The notes beneath the pieces were generated by a model. It made no database searches, was not told the origin of the DNA, and saw only the letters and a program-made list of their open reading frames with translations. Shown one piece after another: positions 38,585 through 47,415 of a stretch of DNA of 64,000 bases (positions within the stretch are counted from its first letter, which is position 1; the number at the start of each line of letters is the position of its first letter). A program made the translations under genes and the position numbers. Source of the DNA: Chrysoperla carnea. Its lineage: Eukaryota > Arthropoda > Insecta > Neuroptera > Chrysopidae. The stretch covers positions 54,972,181 to 55,036,180 of the forward strand of contig NC_058340.1 in assembly GCF_905475395.1 (NCBI RefSeq), given 5' to 3'.

Positions 38585-38703
38585 TATTATGGAATTTCTT
38601 GTAACCTATGTATAATATGAATCTCTAAAAATGACTGACGGACGTGCAATGTAAACCTTTTCTATGTATTGTAAAGTTCGCTTCACAACGTGGCACATCA
38701 AGT

Positions 38704-38722
38704 CGTGGGGAAACCTCATTGG
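38704..38722 (-). promoter_or_regulatory. ER-stress response element (ERSE) upstream of PDI
   Basis: Read toward PDI on the minus strand the site is CCAAT, nine bases, CCACG, an exact match to the ERSE consensus CCAAT-N9-CCACG bound by NF-Y plus ATF6/XBP1. It lies 120-138 bases upstream of the PDI start codon. A second ACGTGG core, shared by XBP1/UPRE-type sites, lies at 38688-38693. PDI genes are classic unfolded-protein-response targets, so the position makes biological sense. Function is inferred. Confidence 0.75.
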
Positions 38723-39119
38723 ATGATCTCTTGAAAAACCTACACGACAAAACATGGCGTCATCAGATTTATAAAGTCTATGCTATACATTTTCATTTTT
38801 TTGAATGACAGTAATTTTTAATACTAGCAAAATTTTTTTTAATGTAATGTATTTTCTGTTAATATAATAATTGTTTTAAATTAAAGGTTAAATAGTTGTT
38901 TACAAAAACATAGATATTTAAATTTTAAAGTTTTCAATAATAATATACTAAACAAGTGAAAACAAACAATTGACTGACTTAATTGTTGAAATACCATGTA
39001 TAGACAGTGTTGATGAAGCAATCGTTTGTTTTTTGACGTCATGTTAGTAAAAAAAGATATCCACTTTTAACCTCGTGGGTAAACAGTGATGTTTAAAAAA
39101 AAAATTTTCAAACAAAAGT

Positions 39120-39480
39120 TGTTTATTTTTTTATAAAGAACATTTTTTACATTTAAACTTTTGTTCTATATCTAACGGTTTACAAGATGGGTCCTACGGA
39201 CCCAAGACCTAATTGACCCATATTGCTCATTTACGAACTTGACCTCAGTTTTTAGGTCCTGAGTACGCTATAAAAATTTCATCTTGATATCTCTTTTCGT
39301 TTTTGAGTTATCGTGTCCACAGACGGACGGACGGACAACCGGAAATGGACTAATTAGGTGATTCTATGCGAACACCTATACCAAAATTTTTTTCGTAGCA
39401 TGAATATTTTTAGGCGTTATAAACTTTGGACTAAACTTAATATACTATGTATATTTCATATATACATGGTATAAAAATGA
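39120..39480. repeat. Dispersed repeat with GACGGACGGACGG motif
   Basis: The segment includes ACAAGATGGGTCCTACGGAC, TTCATCTTGATATCTCTTTT, CAGACGGACGGACGGACAAC and AACACCTATACCAAAATTTT. This combination is, from memory, a recurrent interspersed repeat in several insect genomes. No ORF or terminal repeats are visible in this copy. Confidence 0.45.
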
Positions 39481-39815
39481 AATTTTGTCATTATGATCAA
39501 ACATAGGTAATAAAAATCGGCCAAGCTTGCAAAAAACAATATTTGCTTTCTATTAAGTGAATATGATAATTTTTGTACATACTTTATGATAACCTAACTT
39601 ACAAATCTTTATTTGGCTTAAATTTTAAATCAATATTTGGAATCTCAAAAATCATTTTTTGGGTAAGTAAGTTTTTATTTGATTAATTTAGGAAAATTTT
39701 CATTTGATTAATTTACATTCACTTTTTCTTCAATAAATATTTTCACGAAGCGGTCCTAAATACAATTCTGAAAGCAACAAACATGTCACTGAATTATTTA
39801 GTGGCATATTAAATT

Positions 39816-40330
39816 TAGGGTTGCCACAGTGACGGCCTAGAAGGTTTTGTCGGGCCACGCCGTAGTCAGGGTCGAAAAGCAAAAATTAGCATTATGATTG
39901 CTGAATCGACGCACGATGGATTTAACCCCAGCAATTGTAGTGAGAATTGATTTTGTTCATAATTTTATTTTTACTTTTTATAGCACTTTCTAAGTCACGT
40001 TCGCGCAAAATTATCTGGTTTGTTCGTTTTGTTCGAGTTATACTTGTGTAAAATTTTTATGGCTATATCTTGTGATTAAGTGTTGATAGATACTTAAGTA
40101 TTAATGCCAAAACAAACTGACATTATAGTTTTCGTGCAAAATGATGCACAAAATTTGCAAATTTCTAATATATTTATATTTTATATTACTTCATACTTAT
40201 ATTTTTATGTAGAAATAAATTTAATTATAACTTTTTGAATTTCCCGCTTCTCACTGCAATGCCCCCCGCCCACTCACAACACCATATTTATAATGTTCCG
40301 GCGAGAGACATGATCCAAGTGGCAACCCTA
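39816..40330. mobile_element. hAT-like MITE with TAGGGTTGCCAC termini
   Basis: The left end TAGGGTTGCCACAGTG is matched by the right end, whose reverse complement reads TAGGGTTGCCACTTGG. The terminal TAGGG fits the hAT consensus (C/T)A(A/G)NG. The flanking octamers ATTAAATT and GTCAAATT agree at six of eight positions, consistent with an eroded 8-base target-site duplication. The element is 515 bases with no usable ORF. Confidence 0.65.
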
Positions 40331-41008
40331 GTCAAATTTGTATATTAATTAAGTTATTATTCTTTTTAGTTTTAAAATACCAAAGTTATTAAATGAATTA
40401 TAAATATATTTTTTCCCTTGGCAAATAAAATTGGTAATTGGTAATAGATTGCTAATTAGTGAAAGAGTCTATTGATAGAAATATTAACTATTGTAAATAG
40501 TGCTTTAGACACTTTTCTACAGTCGACTGCTAAACATCTCTTTTTTTATTGGCAATAAACTCATGTGTAAACCAATTATTTTCATTTGTAAATATAAGAT
40601 TTACAATAATATAACGGAATCTAAACAAAGATTTGGCAATAAAAATATATTTTCTTAAATAAATTATAGCTAAAATATAAAAAAAGACAAACAATTGTCG
40701 AACAGACATACACTAGAGAATAATTTATGACGTTTTGTTTCAAGGCCTTCATTTTATTTCAGCTAAACATTTTAAACGAAATTTAATTATAATGATTAAA
40801 TTTTGCACTAAAATTTTATACTTTAATCCGTTACTATTATATAATTCGCAAAAAATACAAAATTAATAAAATTCCAATTATAATTAAAAATCACTGTGAT
40901 TAACCGAAGGTGATTTAAAAAACATTAAAATTAATAGGATTTAAGTATGATTTTTGCGAACTTTAAAAAGTTTTTCTATTCGATTGTTACATTTACATAT
41001 ATTTTTAG

Positions 41009-43408
41009 ATGGCTGATACTGCCGTTGTTACATCAGAGATTTATAGTGAAAAGGACTACGTTTGTAATTTGAAAAAAAGTGATAATAAAAGTAAGTTTTT
41101 ATTTCATCAATTACTTTCATTAATTATTTTTATAAATTAATTGTTAATTTATAGATGTGATAGCAAAATTTGTTTTTAAATATCCTTTATTTGATGAAGA
41201 TGGTGATTTAATTGTGCAACGATCCAAAGAGAGTAAAGTGTCAGAACAATTTATAGAAATAGGTTGGTAATACATTTAAAATTAAACTAAAAGTTTTATT
41301 TTTGATCGCCTTTTTTGATTGTTTTATTTAGAACATAGCTCAATATCAAGTTTAAAATTGGTGGGTTTGCAAGTATGGAGAGGTGCTTTACTTTTAAGTG
41401 ATTATTTATTACATTTAGGTCCCGAAAAATTAAAAAATAGTACAATTTTAGAATTAGGATCGGGTGTTGGCCTAACAAGCATTGTTGCAAGCAAATATGC
41501 AAAAAATGTTATTTGTACAGGTACTGTTATCTAAATTATGTATAATTACACGCTAGCGTGATAATTACTTTCACATGTGATTTATTTTCCTATACCAAAA
41601 TTTCGTTTGTATCATCACAGAGTTCTTAATTTTTTTTAAGGAATTTTTAGACTGCACAAAAAATTATTTATTTTTATTTCGGCATCGATATAAAAGTCCA
41701 AACTCATTTTTGAGCTTATAATCTGGTCTATATTCAAATCACGCTAATTTGATTTTACTATATTTATCTTACAACAAAAATTTGTTCCCGAAACTTTTAT
41801 GGTAAAGCTCGTAGAGTTCTATCAAACCAAACTACGCGAGCTACGAAAAAAAAATATATATGTATGTGCACTCACTCTCTTTTGCTCAACTAATAATATA
41901 CATTATTCTCCTGAAAGAAATTACGCTAGCGTGTGAATTATAATAATTATACCATTTTCAAAAATTTATCATATAAAATAAAATTGATTTTTTAGATGTG
42001 GATCTTGGGAATATTTTAAAATTAATATCGTCAAATTTTTTAAGAAATAAACACCATGTAAAAAGTAAATATTCAATATTGGGTTTGGATTTTTATGCAA
42101 ATGAATTTAGCGATGAATTAAAAGAACATTTACCAAATGTCAGTCTTGTTTTAGCTGCAGATGGTAAGTAAAGTACACAGCTCACAAGTTTCATTTAAAA
42201 TTATCTTAAATTCGTTGTTTAATTGTCACGGTTACGATAAATAAATTTTTATCTACATTAAACGATGCTGGCAATTGTTCATGTTAAAAGATCCTGTAAT
42301 TAATGTAAAAAAGTCAAGAACATGTATATTAAGGACATAAAACTTAAGTGGAGAGGAAAGCAGGAAAATGCTTTTAATCAATTGAAAAATTTCAATTGTT
42401 TTCAATCACTTAGACAGCCTGATGCGAAATACAAAGTACGCAACGACCGATAACTAGACTCTACCCAGATAGGCGCCTTAAATTCAGCCAAGGGTGCTTA
42501 TAGCTTGGCATAGGAGATTTCATGTCCTTAATATATGTGTTCTTGAAAAAAGTACTGTCCATTGGCCTGGTGTTTTGGTGTGTGCACAATTGATACTTTT
42601 CCGAGTATCTAACAAATTGTAAATTTCGGCCAATGACCCTTGGTGATTGGCCAAACATTGATCAGGTGATTAATGTTTGGCCAATGAGCATGATCTTATT
42701 AGGCCAGTGATATTCGAGTATTTTGACACTTAAAATAAAAGTCCAAATTTAAATTAGAATTAATAATAGATTTTGAAATTGAAAAATGTTTTGAGGTGAT
42801 AAAATACTCGAATATCATTGACCTAAAAGAATCACGCTTATTGACCAAACAATAAGCACCTGATCCAAGGGTGATTGGCCGAGATCACAATTTGTTAGAT
42901 ACTTGGAAAAATATAAATTGTGCACACATCAATCAAAACACCAGTGTGCAGACAGCCACCAAATTAGCTACGAGTAACATACTATAAGAGTAATCACGAT
43001 TAGCTAATTGCTACTGATGATGACTACATTGTAATCGAAATACGCATTTATATAATACAAAAATTGATCTAGGAAATTTTTTATCTTTGATAATGTTTAT
43101 AATTTTTTTCTGTTTCAGTTATTTACGATAATGATATTACCGATGCATTTGTAAAAACCATTGAGCGTTTACTTATAGAACCACCGTCAAAAGATATTTA
43201 TATAGCACTTGAAAAACGTTATGTGTTCACGGTATCAGATTTAGATTCAGTAGCACCATGCTATGAACATTTTTTATTAAGATTATCGGAAATGATGGCG
43301 AAAAATAAATCAAAAAATTGGTCAGCAATACAATTGGATTTAGATTTTCCACAATACTTTCGATATGATCGAGTTAAGCAATTTGTCTTGTGGAAAATTA
43401 GTTCATAA
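41009..43408 (+). CDS. METTL22: METTL22-like protein-lysine methyltransferase
   Basis: Five exons, 41009-41090, 41155-41262, 41332-41520, 41996-42163 and 43119-43408, join in phase to give 278 residues (human METTL22 has 404, the difference being mostly N-terminal). The family hallmarks are KLVGLQVWRGALLLSDYLL (human VGLQVWRGALLLADYIL), the AdoMet-binding motif I TILELGSGVGLTSIVA at about residues 101-116, the acidic CTDVDLGN, and AADVIYDNDITDAFVKT at about 180-196 (human AAEVFYDDDLTDAVFKT). The C-terminus QFVLWKISS parallels human QLELWKI. METTL22 trimethylates Kin17 in mammals; the substrate here is inferred. Exon 2 uses the weak donor G|GTTGGT; the alternative four bases on would create an immediate stop. 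The ATG directly follows an acceptor-like ATTTTTAG, so a 5'UTR intron is likely. AATAAA at 43438-43443. Confidence 0.93.
41541..41951. mobile_element. MITE filling METTL22 intron 3
   Basis: Near the left end is TTACACGCTAGCGTGATAAT; the right end read in reverse complement is TTCACACGCTAGCGTAATTT, and both continue into CTTTC. The inverted repeats are about 25 bases with a few gaps. The element occupies nearly all of the 475-base intron 3 and is non-coding. Boundaries are approximate. Confidence 0.5.
42566..42944. mobile_element. Long-armed foldback element in METTL22 intron 4
   Basis: The left arm (about 42566-42730) and right arm (about 42793-42944) are inverted copies with gaps. Shared blocks include TGTGTGCACAATT, GTATCTAACAAATTGT, CGGCCAAT and GATATTCGAGTATTTT. 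Arms of about 155 bases around a 60-base spacer make a foldback/MITE structure. It is non-coding. The arms differ noticeably, so it is not very recent. The hammerhead-like repeat follows immediately. Confidence 0.7.
42945..43110 (+). repeat. Repeat with hammerhead-like core, copy 1
   Basis: This segment matches 46800-46945 (opposite strand) over about 130 bases, including GCCACCAAATTAGC and AAGAGTAAT. Its core reads CTGATGA (43014-43020), a potential hairpin, then GAAATACG (43037-43044), the order of conserved residues in a hammerhead ribozyme. The helix in this copy has one mismatch, and a bulged T follows CTGATGA. Such cores occur in Penelope-like retroelements and retrozymes (known), but helix I and III pairing is not convincing here. 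Confidence 0.45.
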
Positions 43409-43844
43409 ACAAATAATTGAAAATCGTTACAAGTATTAATAAAATATTTTAAAATATTTATGATAAAAAAGTAAAGGTTCAAATTATATGACATTGGCAA
43501 AAGCTTATCATACAGATGCGATAATATAATGAGCTTGATTTATTTGCTTTTGGAAAAAGGTTTAGCAACATCGACAGCAGTATAATAAAATTTATTTTGC
43601 GCTTAATATATAGTTTAAGGCGGTAATTTGTATAAAATACCTACATAAAGTATTAAGTTGCTTTTGCAACTATTTTGTTGTAAATTTTAATGATTGTGTA
43701 GTTGCGTTTTTTACTCACTTCAAAATACATAAATTCTTTATTTTAATATATTAATACATGCGTAATAATCTGCGTAAAAGTGACATAATATCTATCGTAT
43801 ACTTGTTTAACTCAAAGTGTCCACAAGATAGCATTAATAATCGA

Positions 43845-44273
43845 GGAAATGAAACCAAAAAAATCGTCTAACTGAGGAATTCTCTCCTCGTCAGTAGATT
43901 TTTATGGGAGCCGGTGGAAAATGTTTGTCTGAGTGTACTGAAAAATGTCATATAGGTGAGTGCTTGTGCTTTTTTGATTTAGGCCCCTGGGGCGGGGCAG
44001 AAGTTCCCTACTACCGGGCACCATGTTGTCTTTGTTAAATATTTAAAAAAAGTATTGGATTTTATATTTTGGATAGTTTTTTTAAATGTTTAACAAAGAC
44101 AACATGGTGCCTGAGAGTAGGGAACTTCTGCCCCGCCCCATGGGCGTAAATCAAAAAAGCACAAGCACTCACCTATATGACATTTTTCAGTACATTCAGA
44201 CAAACATTTCCCATCGGCTCCCATAAAAATCTGCTGACGAGGAGAGAATTCTTGGGTCAAATGCTTCATTTCC
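43845..44273. mobile_element. Near-perfect foldback element, about 195-base arms
   Basis: The left arm (43845-44045) and right arm (44081-44273) are inverted copies of very high identity. Shared blocks include GAATTCTCTCCTCGTCAG, TTTTTATGGGAGCCG, GAAAAATGTCATATAGGTGA, GGGGCGGGGCAGAAGTTCCC and CACCATGTTGTCTTTGTTAA. The spacer is only about 35-40 AT-rich bases. The arms are strikingly GC-rich for this region and carry no long ORF. Transcription across it would give a long double-stranded hairpin. Confidence 0.85.
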
Positions 44274-45472
44274 TACAGTATAAATAAAGGAGCTAGAATG
44301 GCCCTCGTATAGCGAAGTATATGAACCGAACTGTATGTATTTGTATGTAGGGTCCTCTGGAACACCAACGCCATCTTAATTTAATGCAGCTTGAGGGGCA
44401 CTTTTTTAACACAGATTTTGTGCTCCTTATCTCTACTTTCCATAGACGTGAGTGAAGAACGGATCTAAATATAAGTTTAATTAGTATTTCCTATTAATTT
44501 ATAATTTATTATTTTTATATGTTATTTATTCGATTTTACAAAGTCAATCTTCACATTTTCTTAATAGCTGCTAATTTTCCATACTACGTGTTAATTCTTG
44601 TAAATTAAATTAAATCTCAGCAGTTCATCGAAATATGAATAAAAGAGGAAAGAAAGGCTAAGTTGATATATTCGCAACTCCGAAATATTGGCCCAAACTC
44701 TACTGGTTAATTATAATAAAATTATAAAGTGGAAATGAATTCACTAGTTGACTTACGAACTAAGATACAAAATTAATTAGTTATTTGTTCTGTAGATTTT
44801 TTGTTTGTTTATACTACTTTCCATCGACACGACAGTGCGACCATCGTTTTATACCTATGGGTTCTGCCAGCCGCGAATATTGGTGGCCTACCATAAACTT
44901 CATAATTACTTTAAATAAATTGATGTCAACTTCCAGCGTGAGCCGTAGATGTATTGTTATTAGTAGATGAATTTCCGAATAAAAATTTATAAAAAGTTAC
45001 TTAAGAATTTCGATATTCGTAACTATCGTTAGGCAAATTCTTTAAAATCCTACTATAGCAGGCAAAGATACGTAAGAGAGAAAGTAAGAAAGTCGCTCTC
45101 TGGAATGCCACACGGTACTTGATATGAGTCTATAGTTACTAAGAGAACAATTTTCTTTTTATAGAATATGTATCTAAATTTGTTTATTTAAAAGAAAAAC
45201 TTATAAACAAGCGATTAGTTGCAACAGCAATAACAAAAAATAGAATTTATCAGTGAAATTTGATAATTTTTTATTTGTTTGTTAATTATTCAATTTATTT
45301 TTATCGTTTTTTTATAAACAGTGTATGTATATACTTAAAAATGATAAGCAATTTAAGATTTTACAATATCGATTCTTTTATTTCTATTTATATTTTCATA
45401 TGCATGCGGTAATTAATTTTTATTACAATAATTTTTTTTTTTTCGTTTTTGTCAAAAAAATTAATTCAGTAT

Positions 45473-45600
45473 AATTAGCCTTTTTCCTGAGAAGATTAAA
45501 AACAAATCCTCTAGATGGCATGATATATTTGTACCCCCCCCCCTAGTGTCGTCATCTAGCGGATCTCTTTTTAATCTTCAGAGAAAAAAGGCCTGGAATT
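45473..45600. mobile_element. Palindromic MITE, copy 1 of a local pair
   Basis: The element is almost entirely palindromic. The left half reads AATTAGCCTTTTTCCTGAGA, AGATTAAAAACAAATCCTCT and AGATGGCA, and the right half is the inverted counterpart. The centre holds a run of nine or more Cs. A second copy lies 100 bases on. No transposase is encoded. Target duplication unclear, possibly AT-rich. Confidence 0.75.
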
Positions 45601-45700
45601 ATTAATTATTGAATGTTCGGATTTAATGATAATATGATAATGTTTATAATTTGTCTTATGTAGTTAGTTAAAAATTTGTATTAGTATTATTTAAAAATAT

Positions 45701-45829
45701 AATTAGCCTTTTTCCTGAGAAGATTAAAAAAAGATCCGCTAGATGGCAACACTAGGTGGGAGGGAGGGTGCAAATATATCCTGCCATCTAGAGGATCTTT
45801 TTTTAATCTTCCCAGGAAAAAGGCTAATT
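45701..45829. mobile_element. Palindromic MITE, copy 2 of a local pair
   Basis: It has the same termini and inner arms as the copy at 45473: AATTAGCCTTTTTCCTGAGA then AGATTAAAAAAAGATCCGCT at the left, with the inverted counterpart ending GGAAAAAGGCTAATT at the right. The two copies differ at scattered positions in their arms and in the centre, so they are separate insertions or an old local duplication. Confidence 0.75.
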
Positions 45830-46539
45830 CAATCCGATCTAACTTGACCAATCATGATTAAACTATAATCATAGTGATCCTCTAATGCCATGACTATAAT
45901 TTGGATGGAGTTTAGTTATATTGACAAAATGATACTTATATCTACGGCCTGCTGTATTGCAATAGATATGAATTTTGTTTTTATTTTGTGTGGCGCAGAG
46001 CTAACGTAAACGTTTTGAAACAAAATTTTATATTTCTCATTTCGAAGGTCCCACTTGCTTAAATTATAATACAAACATAAAAAGACATATTTACACCCTG
46101 TATATGTTATAAAAATAAAATTATTTTTGAAAAACATCCGTTTTTTTCTTTAAATCTGAAAGATTGAAAAAAAGATCCTTTAGGTAAATAAAAAAAACGT
46201 ATATTTTATATTATTAAAAAAACACAATGTTTTCAAACAATTTAGGAAATTTAGAAAAAATCTACAAAGAACAAAAATTCCTATCAAAATATCTCTAAAT
46301 TTAAAAAAAAAGTTTGTTACACAAAAAAAAATCAATGAAATTGGCTAAAAAATCGGAATTTTATCAAGGTTGTTTCCATAAATAATAAGTGGCTTAATTC
46401 GCGTTCGCTTTTATGCAATATCGCAGACATGCGTAAGTAATTTTCTATGCACGTTTAGTTTAGATGACTAATGTTAGCTAAGTGACGTCATTCTAAATCC
46501 AATATGGTGGAGGCTTAGTTGTTTTTTTAGCACTTCCCA

Positions 46540-46765
46540 TGATATGGGTATCAAGTAAAAATCTAAATCGGATAATAATGCGCAATCATGGTAAGTACGA
46601 CCTGGTTTTCCCAACGCACTCACCATATCTGATATACATACTTTTTTTAGTTTTAAATTAAAAATTTAAATAAAAATACTTTTTTAAGAACAAGAAAAGC
46701 TTGAGGCTCTCCGAATCATATAGAAATAATTATTTTCTACTTTTTAGTACAATAAAAGTTCGTCC
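46540..46765. repeat. Dispersed repeat, copy B
   Basis: Contains ATGGTAAGTACGACCTGG and, further on, AAAGCTTGAGGCTCTCCGAA and CTACTTTTTAGTACAATAAA. These modules match 31050-31290, the last one in inverted orientation. Both copies are fragments and no ORF is present. Confidence 0.5.
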
Positions 46766-46799
46766 TTTAAAAAGTATTTTTGATTTAAATTTTGTAATA

Positions 46800-46945
46800 A
46801 ATATCCATTTTTGTCCCAATTTTATAAATACGTATTTCGACTACCATGTAGTCATCATCAGTAAGAATTAACTAGTCGTTATTACTCTTATTATGAATGT
46901 TACTCTTTGCTAATTTGGTGGCGGACTGCAGTCTAGACTGATCTA
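46800..46945 (-). repeat. Repeat with hammerhead-like core, copy 2
   Basis: Read on the minus strand this is a diverged copy of 42945-43110. Its core CTGATGA (46855-46861) is followed by GACTAC ATG GTAGTC, a perfect 6-bp helix, and GAAA (46835-46838). The helix is perfect here while copy 1 has one mismatch. As in copy 1, one extra T separates CTGATGA from the helix, unlike the canonical hammerhead. Confidence 0.45.
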
Positions 46946-47415
46946 GGAAATTGGGGCAAAAATCGATATTTATTTCGAAATATCCTAGAGTTCTCATTTA
47001 TTATCTTCGATAATATTTATATTAAATTTTGTGTTTAGATTTCAATAATAAATTCCCGTCGTTTTTTTAACCATCTTCCCTATTCCGAAACAATTGTTGG
47101 CAAAAAAAAATATACACTATTTAATTCAACTTAATTAATGAACATTTATTTTTTTTACACAGAATACAATAAATATTTTTGAAATAATAATTTCTAACTC
47201 CAAAGTAGATATTAAAAAATAAAGTAATTTTTTTTGGACAATAAACTAAAAAAAAATTTATGATATGTATTTAAATAAATATAAAATGTTGAAATCAATA
47301 AATCGGGGACATCACAAACACGGTCGCCATTATAATAATTATCATGAAAATATTTAAATATAATGAAATTTTATTTGAAAAATTGAATAAATAAAATAAA
47401 GGTTAATGAATACTT

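Larger units (their letters stand above)
38585..41008. other. Divergent region between PDI and METTL22
   Basis: This 2.4-kb interval lies between the 5' ends of PDI (-) and METTL22 (+). It contains the PDI promoter with its ER-stress element, a dispersed repeat at about 39120-39480 and a hAT-like MITE at 39816-40330. No additional gene is supported. Confidence 0.6.
43409..47415. other. Gene-free, foldback-rich interval
   Basis: Between the METTL22 stop and the 3' end of the unrecognised gene lies 4 kb with no supported gene. It contains the near-perfect foldback at 43845-44273, twin palindromic MITEs at 45473-45600 and 45701-45829, and dispersed repeats at 46540-46945. Confidence 0.6.
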
